From positions 26,905,592 through 26,967,591 of the forward strand of contig NC_135554.1 of NCBI RefSeq assembly GCF_964340395.1: a DNA stretch of 62,000 bases, given 5' to 3'. This document shows, one piece after another, positions 24,901-35,722 of this stretch. How positions within the stretch are numbered: position 1 is the stretch's first letter; every line of letters starts with the position of its first letter. The notes beneath the pieces were generated by a model that did no database searches, was not told the origin of the DNA, and saw nothing but the letters and a program-made list of their open reading frames with translations. The stretch is from Glandiceps talaboti. Taxonomy: Eukaryota > Hemichordata > Enteropneusta > Spengelidae. Position numbers and translations under genes: made by a program.

Positions 24901-25394
24901 ACTGATCAGTAATACAGGAACTGCTTTTGACCGCTGAACGTTTTTATATGCCTTAGAGGATTTGGTATTTCACTAGTAACAACATAATATAAGCTAAAGC
25001 CTTTGTGTAAGAAATTTCAAACGAATTGAAAATGAAATACAATATGTCAACGCCTATGCTCACTATGGCAATCAAAGTTCCATGGTCGGCAGAATCACTT
25101 TGTTTACCGTTTTATTAGTTTAGAGCTTGCTGTGATTTTTTCATTTCAGAATTATCCACGGAAGTAAAATTGGCGATAATAATCAGTAGCGCATGTCTTC
25201 TTATCTTGATACTCTGCCTCATCTGCACGTGTAGGAAACGAAGCAAATCAGGGACGGCCTCAATGGACGCCAAAGTGGAAGAAGCAAACAAGGGGAAAAC
25301 AGCGACGAATGTTCACGACAACCCTGCTTACGTCACATCATACAAACAATACCCTCATCATGAAGTCTACGTCGTTAGCGTCGGCAAACGTTAA
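18869..25394 (+). CDS. CUB-LDLa single-pass membrane protein, copy 2 (five exons, 270 aa)
   Basis: Spliced model: 18869-18941, 21565-21707, 22312-22534, 24481-24609, 25150-25394. Total 813 nt, intron phases 1,0,1,1 as in copy 1. Order: signal peptide, a CUB domain with four cysteines (NYCGN, INCVL, GYCPDY, KDCGN), an LDLa module with six cysteines, a transmembrane helix (LAIIISSACLLILILCLI), a basic RKRSK stop-transfer and a short tail. The LDLa calcium end is diverged (GGEDE in place of the usual DGSDE). The tail holds DNPAYV, an NPxY motif of the kind read by PTB-domain adaptors and clathrin-sorting factors in LDL-receptor relatives. It lacks the PPxY motifs of copy 1. It is a tandem duplicate of the upstream gene, and ligand and partners are unknown. 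Confidence 0.85.
19112..19453. mobile_element. TTAA-flanked palindromic element, 342 bp (piggyBac-like MITE)
   Basis: The left end AGTGGCCATACGGATGAAG and the reverse complement of the right end (GTGGCCATATGGATTAGG) form inverted repeats of about 60 bp, including attgggtatt. TTAA flanks both sides (19108-19111 and 19454-19457), the usual piggyBac target. No transposase. It lies in intron 1 of copy 2. Confidence 0.7.
20185..20555. repeat. Dispersed repeat, about 370 bp (copy A)
   Basis: Collinear with 39120-39505 in the same orientation, with shared blocks such as tagtgaatatat/cagtgaatatat, gttcaaaaccgagctt and gttgcagcta. It lies in intron 1 of copy 2. Confidence 0.75.
20572..20672. repeat. 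Dispersed repeat, about 100 bp (reverse copy)
   Basis: Reverse complement relative of 12262-12360. Both lie in first introns of the two paralogues. Confidence 0.7.
21565..21707 (+). CDS. Copy 2 exon 2: N-terminal half of CUB
   Basis: The acceptor is atttgtag and the donor is gat/gtgagt. The length is 143 nt. It encodes TNYCGNTMYLPGDRL and QYYDNNINC, parallel residue by residue to copy 1 exon 2. Confidence 0.88.
22312..22534 (+). CDS. Copy 2 exon 3: C-terminal half of CUB
   Basis: The acceptor caatatag was chosen over the next one 9 bp downstream because it gives FEQMELESSAWGYCPDYL, matching the CUB consensus and the TTT start of copy 1 exon 3. The donor is acaG/gtaggt. Confidence 0.85.
22730..24173. 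repeat. 23-bp minisatellite, about 63 copies
   Basis: The unit is ccactgtaccagactatatc plus aga. It occupies most of intron 3 of copy 2. Two sites vary between units (ATATCAGA versus ATATCACA, and GTACC versus GTACT), so the array has a variant-repeat pattern. Period 23 is not a multiple of 3, yet no frame meets a stop, which creates open frames of 125-168 codons that are artefacts. Confidence 0.97.
24481..24609 (+). CDS. Copy 2 exon 4: LDL-receptor class A module
   Basis: The acceptor is ttccgtacag and the donor is gatA/gtaagt. Symmetrical phase 1-1 exon with six cysteines. ALQCDGNINC is typical LDLa, while the final loop is unusual (GSGGEDERESLC). Confidence 0.87.
25150..25394 (+). CDS. 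Copy 2 exon 5: transmembrane helix and NPxY tail
   Basis: The acceptor is ttcatttcag and the stop TAA is at 25392-25394. A hydrophobic helix is followed by CTCRKRSK and a tail with DNPAYV and several tyrosines (SYKQY, EVYVV). Confidence 0.85.
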
Positions 25395-26461
25395 GTTTTA
25401 TGAGAAAAATCTCTTTGTCTACAACATGACTGCTGGTATGTTAGCATGCGTAAAGTAGTTTATATAAAGGTGTTTTAGCGAGTGCGATGTTAATTATTTT
25501 GAATAAGAAGATAAAATACATTTAAAAAGTAAAATCTAGGAGGATAGGAGGATCAAGTTTGGTAATTTATTCATCATGAAGGTTGTCAAAACAAAATGCA
25601 AATTTAGTACAACGGTGATACCTGCGTTAACCTTTATTGACGGTAACTAAATTAGACCGAATTGAATGTAATTAGTACATATCTCAAGGTATATGTGTAA
25701 TTCTCAATTAGCTATCTACCTGAAAATATTATAGTATATATTGTCGTATGGAGCCAGTTTTATTTTTATTTATTTTTATTTGCGGACATTTTTTATACCA
25801 AGTATGCATAGAGAGTGTGGAAACTGAAGCGGTAGTAACTATTAGGTATGCAGACTAGAGGATAAATGCTTAGGCGTAAAACATAATGTGTAGTTCCGAT
25901 TACATTCAATTTTAAAATAGATGGGGTAGGTAGATCTTTTATTTTATTATTTGAAATATTTTTTTGTCACATGTGAGTGTCTAGTTCAGGTAGTTATGTT
26001 TTCTGTTGTTTTCCATATGGTCTCCGTGTTATTGGTTTCTTCCCATCAGATGTACAGCCATTACAGATTGGAAGAACAGTTTTACATTGTCTTTTTCAGT
26101 TGATGTCAGTTTCCGCATCCACTATTTCTTGCGAGACTTCACACGATTTTCGCGATTTTTTTATTATTTTCTCTCGAATACGTAAAAAACTAGATGGAGT
26201 CGGATAACTGGTACCAAACAATTGTTTTAGGCCTTAGCATTGTCTACATGATTTTTCCTATTATAATGCAGTCAGATGTTATCTATCTGTATTACAATGT
26301 AATAAAACTGCCAACATCGTCATGGTGAATCTTGTGGATTATTGTGTCTCATTAACAACATGCAAAGACAGAGTGGTAAGTAATTACGTCGGTCCAGTTG
26401 TCACTGGGGCATATACACATGCACACACAGGGACGCATGCAAGCTCTCTCTTGCGCGAACA
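25395..26461. other. 3' flank of copy 2, no second gene seen
   Basis: Probable 3' UTR followed by AT-rich DNA. No other exon is recognised. Confidence 0.4.
26301..26306 (+). promoter_or_regulatory. Candidate polyadenylation signal of copy 2
   Basis: AATAAA about 910 bp after the stop codon. This is distant, and an earlier non-canonical site is possible. Confidence 0.3.
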
Positions 26462-26487
26462 CCCCCCCCCCACACACACACACACAC

Positions 26488-26534
<47 letters not shown>

Positions 26535-26643
26535 CATACATACATACATACATACATACATACATACATACATACATACATACATACATACATACATACA
26601 TACATACATACATACATACAATGCGTGCGCGCACGCACGCACA
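26462..26643. repeat. Compound array (C)n-(CA)n-(GACA)n-(TACA)n-(GCAC)n
   Basis: Successive blocks of poly-C, CA, GACA, TACA and GCAC, each converting to the next by one-base changes. The open frames over it on both strands are repeat artefacts. Confidence 0.97.
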
Positions 26644-27397
26644 GACACATGTGTATATATATATGCAGACGTTGCGTCAGACCATAACCAGTGGAGAAGC
26701 ACACTATATACGATCGATCGATTGAATGAAGTTAGTAGGGACATTATAAGGTATGAGTGATATTTCAGATTGCATGTCATTGTCGTTCATCGCGCAAAAC
26801 CCAATGAGATTAGCTATCAAAATATTCAATGAAATTAATTACATTATTACAAGTAAAATCCTTTTTTCATGTTGTCATCGAGTAGACTTTATAACATATC
26901 AACGGAGTTTTCTCACTTTGTCAGTGAGTGAACTTCACAAAATTACAACGGAATTAGATCGTAGCATGGTATACAGCATATTTGGATGGCTAGGGAACAG
27001 ATAAAACATACGCCGTGTGTTAGGTCAAAGGTCACATTGCATCGATGCATCAAAGTCAATCGTTTTATCAAGTCACTAGCAAACAATACTACTAACTGTA
27101 CTGTGGCAATAGTAAGTTGACACATTTTCAAAAGATATCATTCGGTTCTGTTCAGTTCACATTGCTAGCTACTGTGGACCTGCTCTATCGTGGTGAGTCC
27201 AAACTTGTACTAACGTTCGATAATTTGACAATTATGGACTGTGAATTCACGTGGTTGTAAAGTTGAGATCCATTCAAGATTTATCCAATGAAAATAACTA
27301 TACAAACAATCAAATGTGTTGATGTTGTCCTAACACTTCCGAAATAAGTATCCACTTAATAATATACATACTTAGTTCTTTACAAGAAATGTGGAGC

Positions 27398-27400
<3 letters not shown>
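26644..27400. other. No gene recognised
   Basis: AT-rich DNA. The open frame at 26753-27004 has no domain or splice context that I can support. Confidence 0.45.
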
Positions 27401-27401
<1 letters not shown>

Positions 27402-27443
<42 letters not shown>

Positions 27444-27457
27444 CGTCCGTCCGTCCA

Positions 27458-27494
<37 letters not shown>

Positions 27495-27530
27495 TAGTTT
27501 GTTTGTTTGTTTGTTTTGTGTGTTTGTTTT
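27402..27530. repeat. Compound (TGTC)n/(TCCG)n/(TTTG)n array
   Basis: TGTC units interrupted by a TCCG block, ending in TTTG units. Confidence 0.96.
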
Positions 27531-28987
27531 CTGGGGGTTTTCTGGGGTTTCTTTTTCTTAAAAGTCAAGATATCGACTACTAATGTCAAAAAATCCGTTA
27601 TCTATAAAAAAAAAATGATTTCAAATGTAGTAGTTCTTGTACCAGGTAATACATATTGCAATCATGTACAGTAAATTAGGACACCCTATGGTAGTGGTAT
27701 TGTCGATGTTAAGATGTCGGCGTCAGAATGAAGGATAGTATTATCAAATGTTGTCAACACTGGAGGCGCTGTGTTATCGGATTTAACCTGCAAGTGCTAT
27801 TTTTTGTATTGTCAAAAGAACACACTATAAAGGGCAACACCACTTATTAAACTTATTCTAGTTATTCAACGTGTATTGTATTTGTCCCTCCATTCCAGTT
27901 TTTGTACCAAGCGATTTTCTGTTTCAGTCCACGTACTTTAGATTTTGCCATCCAATGGAAAGATAATTCAGCTACACGATAAGGTATGCCAGATAATACA
28001 GACAACATGTGTATCATTACAGTTATAGATCAGTCCTTTGGGGTAAATAGAGATATTCAAATTCCACATAGTGAAAGTATTTGAGATTACAGTCATGGTC
28101 AATAGTTTACGACATTTGATCATTACTTTTTACATTCTTCAGTATATGAAAATTTCCAACAGCCATATTCAGGAATATTCCGTATCAAATTGCGTCCAAC
28201 CCTTCTGCAACTCCACAGTGCATAAGCCATAAGCAATAACTCCCTTTTACCCCCCCCCCCCTTATTGTTTTGTGTTTTTTGAATGGGCGCCCTCTATGTT
28301 GAAATATGTAAACAACACCAGTGAAATACAATGTAATCCATACTTGATCATTACATAGTTAAGATATCCAGATTAAAGTGTCACCAGCCTACACCCTCCT
28401 TCAGAGTAACCAATTACGTCCAGTCAATGTTGGCCGTATAGTAGACAATATCATTATATGACAGGCACATGCCCAAGGTGGCCTGAAACAACAGAAGTAT
28501 TCGCTAAGGTTAGCTGCTATCAAAAAAAGAAAATAGGTTTCTCAACGAAAGTCCTTCAAATACATAGTATTATTCAATTATGGTAAGAAAAAACGGAAAT
28601 TATGATTTTTAATACTTAAAAATATAAACAAAGGAAACGAATTCCATCAACTGACCACATCGAGGGCGCTGTCACTTTTTGCAGTAGAATATACATAACT
28701 CGACTTTGTATCATTAGAATCCTTTAATCTACCCAATGTATGTATCGATTAAGTTTTATTATGTAATGTCATAATTACCCATTAATACATCCCCATCGAA
28801 GTATTCCTTAGAGGTAAAACAAGACAATTATTGTGTAATGAGAAGTTTAGTATAATATCATTTGCTTTGTCCAATTATATTTTATCTATCATTCCCTACA
28901 GGTAGATAAGGTGAACTGTAATATGTATCAACGAAAAAAGGTCTGAAGCCAGAAGAAATATAAAACATATATAGTTTCCATTATTTC
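27531..28987. other. Non-coding DNA with one half-palindrome repeat arm
   Basis: No exon. The stretch 28181-28251 matches one arm of the palindromic element at 49291-49470 (tgcgtccaacccttctgcaa) but lacks the partner arm. A poly-C run follows. Confidence 0.55.
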
Positions 28988-29779
28988 ACAAATATATATG
29001 ACTAGAAAGACTACAGAGTTACAAATACATATGACTAGAAAGACGACAGAGTTACAAATACATATAACTAGAAAGACTACAGAGTTACAAATACATATGA
29101 CTAGAAAGACGACAGAGTTACAAATATATATAACTAGAAAGACTACAGAGTTACAAATATATATGACTAGAAAGACTACAGAGTTACAAATACATATAAC
29201 TAGAAAGACTACAGAGTTACAAATACATATAACTAGAAAGACTACAGAGTTACAAATACATATGACTAGAAAGACTACAGAGTTACAAATACATATAACT
29301 AGAAAGACTACAGAGTTACAAATACATATGACTAGAAAGACGACAGAGTTACAAATATATATAACTAGAAAGACTACAGAGTTACAAATATATATGACTA
29401 GAAAGACTACAGAGTTACAAATACATATAACTAGAAAGACTACAGAGTTACAAATACATATAACTAGAAAGACTACAGAGTTACAAATATATATAACTAG
29501 AAAGACTACAGAGTTACAAATATATATGACTAGAAAGACGACAGAGTTACAAATACATATAACTAGAAAGACTACAGAGTTACAAATACATATAACTAGA
29601 AAGACGACAGAGTTACAAATACATATAACTAGAAAGACTACAGAGTTACAAATACATATAACTAGAAAGACTACAGAGTTACAAATATATATAACTAGAA
29701 AGACAACAGAGTTACAAATATATATATGACTAGAAAGACTACAGAGTTACAAATACATATAACTAGAAAGACGACAGAG
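28988..29779. repeat. 33-bp minisatellite, 24 copies
   Basis: The unit actagaaagactacagagtt plus acaaatacatatg is repeated about 24 times. It varies at three sites: act/acg/aca, acat/atat and atg/ata. The unit is 11 codons long, so one frame reads MTRKTTELQIH for 243 aa. A 2-bp insertion near 29724 breaks that frame. Two of the three variable sites change the amino acid, and there is no splice or start context, so I treat it as non-coding. Confidence 0.95.
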
Positions 29780-30669
29780 TTTCAATTAGGCGGCAACATG
29801 GTTGTTTTTTTATATCTCACCTCAGACCACTGAGATCTCAGACACAACGATTCGGAATTAGACAAACAAAATACAGGCACCACTGATAACGTGCATACAT
29901 ATGAAATGTTACATTTTATCTCACACTGTGAACACAAATAGACAGTTTTGTCTTTGTTGTTAATCTTCCGTGACAAAGATGCTGATTACTGTGTCACAAG
30001 GAGATAAAACGTACCATTTTTATACTATATATTTTTAACAAAAGACATAAAAAAACATCGTTCCGCTTAGGTGGAATTCTATAGACACACTGGTTTGATA
30101 GTATTTACTCAGACTTGACAGACACCAATGACAAATGTGTGTGACTGTGTGTTCTTACGTCTTCCTCTGTAAGTGTGCATGTCACCCTAATTTTTCAAAT
30201 AGAACTACATAAAACCATTTTATTGTAAAACTCCATTTTTAACATTCTTTTTCTAATTTAATCTTCAATATTAAACTGCGAATAGCGTTAACCTTGACCT
30301 TGTCAGCTAGAAGTTGAAACTTGTTATTAAGGCGTTCAAGCGTAGCACATATTCCCTCGGGTACTAACATATAATTGCAACGATATTTTCATGCTTGAAA
30401 TGAACGGAAAATGAAAACTTCAAATATTTGAACGTCTTCACAGATCCGTGCGCTTACAAATATATTTGAATAGTACTCATCGACTAGGCCAATCTTTGCT
30501 ATGTTAAAGTGTGTCCTTTGTGCACTGTGGCTCCTTTAACATGTTTAGTGCCCACAATTACGTGATGCTGAAAGAATGCATGGTACTAATGACCCACACG
30601 ATGTACGAGATATGTAGAGTAACGGTACCTACTCACACGCAACACTTACCAGTTAATACATGAGTGCTT
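29780..30669. other. No gene recognised
   Basis: AT-rich DNA without recognised coding or repeat structure. Confidence 0.5.
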
Positions 30670-30812
30670 TGATATGATACAACATATTTCGATTTAGTAA
30701 CCCAAAATAGCAACAACATCTTCTCTTGTTGTTTGAACCGCGTTCACGTAAACATTGGATCAGTGGGTAAAAATCAAAGTGCACAACTAGAATTTGATGA
30801 TGATGATGATGA

Positions 30813-30907
<95 letters not shown>

Positions 30908-30945
30908 ATACAGCTTGTCTACTGTACATGGTTTCATCATAAACA
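30670..30945. repeat. Left arm of a 1.8-kb inverted duplication
   Basis: Matches the reverse complement of about 32260-32480, including tcttgttgtttgaaccgcgt, gtgcacaactagaatttgat, the (GAT)n-(AAAT)n junction and cttgtctactgta. This arm carries a much longer (AAAT)n expansion (30813-30910). Confidence 0.85.
30795..30910. repeat. (GAT)n-(AAAT)n compound array
   Basis: Six GAT units run straight into about 24 AAAT units. Confidence 0.97.
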
Positions 30946-31333
30946 TTGAATTCGGCTTTTAGAAATCAGAACACTTGTGTCATTCTACTACTCAAACTAG
31001 ACTTTTCGATGTGGTTGGTTGTTGGATGTGGACATGGCTGCGAATAAAAATTATTAGCCCAAGCATAATTTTAATAGACTCCACTTATTATAGGAATCAC
31101 ACATTCAAATTTGTTACAAGAGTATTAAAATTTTATTAACAATAACCCCTAAAACTTTAGACATGGTAGTCGAACGTCCAATATGTTTGCAAAACAGTGT
31201 AAACATCCAAAAATGGCGCCTGAACCTTAGCGCAATCTCTTCGAGTCTTGACAAATGACGTATTAAACGGAACATGCTAACAACGGAAATTGAAAGAGTT
31301 TATTGTCAGATTAGCAATAAATGTTTGTGTCCT

Positions 31334-31868
31334 TCATTGTACCGTTCCGGAGAAGCAGGTAATGGTGGTGGTGGAGGCTGTTTCCGGGGTGGACTTGCAG
31401 GTAATGAGGGACGGTCTGTATTGCCACTTACAGCATGCGTTTGTGAATGAGTAGCAGGTGTCTGGTACCACTGGGCAATATTTGGCGATGTATACTACGG
31501 GTACTGGTATAGATAGTACGGATACATACAGTATAAGGCTGAAAAACACTGGGTGGCTGGTATATTGGTGTTGCCGAGTTTTTTCCAACGGTAGAGTTGT
31601 GGCCGTGATGTTCACTGCAGTAGCGACGTCATCGTTTGGTGGTTGTGAGGTAACACATGGTTCGTTGGTAGTACTTGGATTTTTTATTTGATAACATGTT
31701 GGGTTGTTTTCAATCAGGATATCAACAGGACATTTCTTGTGCTTGCCCACAACAGATGCTGCAGTTAAGTTACTAGTTTCTGTATTGATGATCGATTGAA
31801 AAGTTTTAAATGCGATATCAAGCTTGGGCGGTACTTTAGTACGATAAATTAATGCTTTTTCAAAACCG
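31334..31868 (-). pseudogene. Uncertain or damaged protein-coding fragment between inverted arms
   Basis: On the minus strand a frame is open for about 178 codons from a possible acceptor (gttgatttag) at 31869. It starts GFEKALIYRTKVPPKLDIAF and ends at a stop at 31334. It includes a hydrophobic segment (VFFSLILYVSVLSIPVPVV). In the other frames the same strand shows Pro/Tyr-rich text: IYQPPSVFQPYTV near 31530-31565, MYPYYLYQYP then a stop near 31500, then a frame containing RPSLPASPPRKQPPPPPLP ending near 31320. This could be a frameshifted old exon or composition alone. I do not recognise a family. Confidence 0.3.
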
Positions 31869-32259
31869 CTAAATCAACATGGACCACTAAAAAGTCTTTT
31901 TATGTCGTCCTAAAAGAATCCAATAAATATTTCTCTGGGTACGGGTTGGATCGAATTTAGATACGACTCAACTTTATTTTTCCTCCTTACCAAAATTAAT
32001 TATATGTATTTTAGTGTTCGTACATATATGCTATTAATATCGTGATTTCCACCCTAGACTGAACATAACGGGAAGTAAACTCATTTTATACTTAATTCAA
32101 TTTACACCAGTACAGCCATGAATGCAATATAGTAGTCGCCATTCTCTGTATGCTGACAAAATTGAGTTTTCAGATTTCACCGTTCAAAGGTATTTCGTGT
32201 TAAATAAAATACAAGTGTAGAATTACATGAGTGTGATTTGATTTATAAAAGCTATAGAA

Positions 32260-32480
32260 TGATCGGTGTGAATGAAACCGTGTGCAGTACAGTAGACAAA
32301 TTGTATACATTGTATTTATTTATTTATCATCATCATCATCATCAAATTCTAGTTGTGCACTTGGATTTTTACCGCTGATCAAATGTTTACATGAACGCGG
32401 TTCAAACAACAAGAAAAGACGTTGTTGCTATCTTGGGTGATTGTGTTACTGAATTGAAATCCGTTGTATGTTGTGTTGAA
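32260..32480. repeat. Right arm of the 1.8-kb inverted duplication
   Basis: Reverse complement relative of 30670-30945. Here the ATTT block has only 3 units against about 24 in the other arm, so the array expanded in one arm after duplication. Confidence 0.85.
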
Positions 32481-32589
32481 GAAATCATTTTATATGCTGT
32501 TTAATCTCATCCAGGGTTTAATGTGAGATATTTTGGAGCTATACTTGAATCCCATGCATGTGGATTTGAACGGTGTGTTATATTTTCAT

Positions 32590-32617
32590 GTCTGTCTGTC
32601 TGTCTGTCTGTCTGTCT
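32590..32617. repeat. Short (TGTC)n array
   Basis: Seven TGTC units. Confidence 0.95.
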
Positions 32618-33055
32618 GATCATGATTTTCTTGTCTAAAGACGCCAAATGAATATGTAATAATTATTTTAGTTTCTCGACTACCTTGCCGTTGCCATGAG
32701 CAACCAACGTGTTTACAACGCCGAGACACATGAAACAAATTAGACAACCAGACATCAAAGTGTGAAATGAAGTTCATTTGATATCACTTCGTCAACATTG
32801 ATCTGAGTACTTATCTGAGCACGGAACAGTGAAAATTGAATTTGGTGGCCCAAAACGGAAATTTAGTGGTTTTGGATACAGCACCAAACCCTATAGTGCA
32901 AATTCATTTAATTCTGAAGTACTCGTCCAAAGTTATTTTACAAGTACATGTATCCAGAGTGTACGAATAATGCAAACAGAACAAGAATAAACATTTCTAC
33001 TTTACATTGAAATTGAGGGTGGAATGACTGTGAATTTGAGTAGTTCTGCTGGCAT

Positions 33056-33056
33056 A

Positions 33057-33121
<65 letters not shown>

Positions 33122-33141
33122 GGATGATGAGGATGAGGATG

Positions 33142-33233
<92 letters not shown>

Positions 33234-33285
33234 GATGAGGATGATGATGATGATGAGGATGATGAGGATGAGGATGATGATATAT
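33056..33285. repeat. (GAT)n trinucleotide array with GAG interruptions
   Basis: About 75 GAT units with clustered GAGGAT interruptions near both ends. Frames read poly-Asp, poly-Met, poly-His or poly-Ile and are artefacts. Confidence 0.97.
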
Positions 33286-34319
33286 GTCAGAAGACAATGG
33301 AAAAGAGTACACTTAGCGTACATGTACGGCAATGGGGGGTCACTGATTTGTAATAGTTTTCATTAATAACACATTTGTAATTATCATAAGTGGTTTAATT
33401 ATTTGCAAGAACAATCATCCTTGGCGTTTTCAATCTTCAACGAGAAAAACAATTCAATTAAATCCTCCATTGTTTGATTGGAATTGTTAGTTCAACTCCA
33501 CTTAATATGCTTTTAACAACCAACCAATCTATTCTTTAAAAGCGAATAAAGGACACTAAATTAATGAAAATCGCTAGAAATTAGCAGAATGTCTTTGTGG
33601 CGTGCCATTTAGAAAATCAATCAATAAATGAAGTATCTATTTATTATCTATTCATTTGTGACCATTCATCACGAAAGATAAAATATCTGTACCTTTTATA
33701 TTGAAATGAGTATAAAAATATAATGTTTAATTTGAACGCAATATAACCAATATTCTTTCATAGACCAAGTATCTTTCTGTTCTTAAGAAACAATGTTACA
33801 ACATAACCACTTCATTTATCAGTGATGTCCAGGGATAGTATATGGTGCATCTTAATACCATTTCATGTACATCGCCATTAACTAAAGAGAATAGGACTTG
33901 TAATTTGAATACTATAAAGGTCAACTACAGGGCAAGTACACTTTCCCTTACTAGGACCTTTTTTGGTCTCATTGACATCTTGTAAAAAAGTATTAGTATA
34001 TGCTGACAGTTCATCTCGATCTAAATTGTAACTGTAGGCGGCTAGTTATTACAATACCAAGGTAAAATAAAAGAACGTGGAATATTGAAACATTTCACCT
34101 CAAGAAATGATTTCAAAATACATGATTGGGAAATACAAATACATTGTAATTGACCAGCTGTGTATGCATTGAGTAGATGTATGTATGAGTGCTGTATGTC
34201 TTTTATGAAATGTAGCTGAGATGATCTCAATTAAGGGAGATAATGTGTTAATTTCTCAGTAATTAATTGCTATTAGCATTTTTGAGAAGATCCGACTTCG
34301 GTTTAGTTTGACACAGTAC
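33286..34319. other. No gene recognised
   Basis: AT-rich DNA. No exon or repeat structure that I can name. Confidence 0.45.
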
Positions 34320-34391
34320 AACATCACCAAAGATATGGACAGCGTATTCAATGACATTGATAATAGCTTTGTCAAGGAGGGACAGTGGGAT
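34320..34391. repeat. 75-bp tandem repeat unit, left of an insertion
   Basis: Same unit as 35595-35722 (catcaccaaagatatggaca followed by gcgtattcaatgacattgat). In one plus frame it reads ITKDMDSVFNDIDNSFVKEG without a stop. Confidence 0.85.
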
Positions 34392-34568
34392 GACCGGTGA
34401 TAAGGGAGGGGTGAAGGCCGGAGGAAATCACACATGGTCTGTTAAGTAAAACATGACCCTCCCTCCATTCTCCATTTGTAAAAAGTGACATTCCCCTTTG
34501 TCCCATTTTGTAAAACATGACCCTCCCCATGACAATTGCATATACTGAATGTTAATCAATTTCCATTA

Positions 34569-34927
34569 TATGTATATGTTACACCCAATCTGTGAAATTG
34601 CCCAGTACATGAAATGAGCATCTTTTATAGGACACACACAATATAGAATAAGAATCAAACAACTTTATTATCATGTATTTACAAACTCATCACTTCATAA
34701 TTCTTATTTTATTATAATTCAGTGTAGTTTGTGTTTTTAATAAAGTTCGATAATCAACACCTCAGTTCAAAACTATTGCCCCCAAAGTTTAATTTCGTCC
34801 CTTTTAAATCGTAATATATACTCACATGACACATTTGCATAAGGTTGACCATTCCATGGACTGGGCAAAGTTACATGCACATTTCATGAATTGGGCAGTT
34901 TCGCGGATTGGGTGTAACATATACATA
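34569..34927. mobile_element. Palindromic element with GTTACACCCAATC ends, 359 bp
   Basis: tatgtatatgttacacccaa at the left is the inverted match of the right end ggattgggtgtaacatatac. Arms of about 55 bp include gaaattgcccagtacatgaa against gaaactgcccaattcatgaa. No ORF. Superfamily unknown. Confidence 0.75.
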
Positions 34928-35172
34928 CAAATTAAATGATTTTGACTCTGTATTAGAAAGCAATATTTGTACATATAAAGTGACAAACGGTAACAGACAG
35001 GCTAGTTACCTTTCTCTTATAATCATACACAATCTAGTTAGTATCTAAAACGTGCTTTCCATGTTGTGCATACTTTGTCTGACCTGATCACTTGTAAAAG
35101 ATCCCTGACTCACTGGTACTACTTGAGTCAGTACATGTGTCACTGTCCGTGTTCTCTATGACATTCAAAACT

Positions 35173-35174
<2 letters not shown>

Positions 35175-35211
<37 letters not shown>
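35175..35211. repeat. (ATC)n array
   Basis: Twelve ATC units inside the 1.2-kb insertion. Confidence 0.96.
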
Positions 35212-35594
35212 CTGCTACCATCACCATCATATTTTAACAACAATATTCACGGACAGCGTGAGTGACAAGATGAGATGGTACACCCAACAAAATGCATTGT
35301 TTTATTAAACAATTTTTTTACAATGTATGTATTTTTATTGTTGTATTTTGTCATGTAAAGTACTCGTAAAAATAAATGTTGAGTGCTCATCTCCCTTTTA
35401 CATCTCAAAACACACAAAACAAATTGACAATGATTGAATCTTCAATTTGGTCGCAAAACTACGGATTTTAAAATGTGACCCTCCCCCAAATATTGTAATG
35501 CAAAATATGACCCTCCCCCAAGAACAGGTTTGTAAAATGTGACCCACCCCCAATTCCTCCGCCCCCCCCCCCTTGTAAATACTGAAGGCTCCCT

Positions 35595-35722
35595 AACATC
35601 ACCAAAGACATGGACAGCGTATTCAGTGATATTGATAATAGCTTTGTCAAGGAGGGGCAGTGGGGTGTTAACATCACCAAAGATATGGACAGCGTATTCA
35701 ATGACAAGGAGGGACAAGGGAG
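35595..35722. repeat. 75-bp tandem repeat, one full and one deleted unit
   Basis: The full unit is 35595-35669. The second unit lacks attgataatagctttgtc, an 18-bp in-frame loss, and ends at 35722. Both are open in the frame NITKDMDSVF. Confidence 0.88.

Larger units (their letters stand above)
34392..35594. mobile_element. Candidate 1.2-kb insertion splitting the 75-bp array
   Basis: The edges carry related G-rich/C-rich sequence in opposite orientation (aagggaggggtgaaggccgg at the left, cctccgcccccc...ttgtaaatactgaaggctcc at the right) and repeated tgaccctcccc motifs inside. The right end matches the terminus of the element at 61752-61982. It contains a nested palindrome (34569-34927). Boundaries are approximate. 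Confidence 0.5.

Noticed and set aside
22730-29779. Possible CRISPR array
   Set aside because: The 23-bp and 33-bp repeats are directly contiguous with no spacers, and the DNA is clearly eukaryotic.
33024-33366. Poly-Asp, poly-Met, poly-His and poly-Ile open frames
   Set aside because: They are translations of a GAT array, with no splice sites or conserved flanks.
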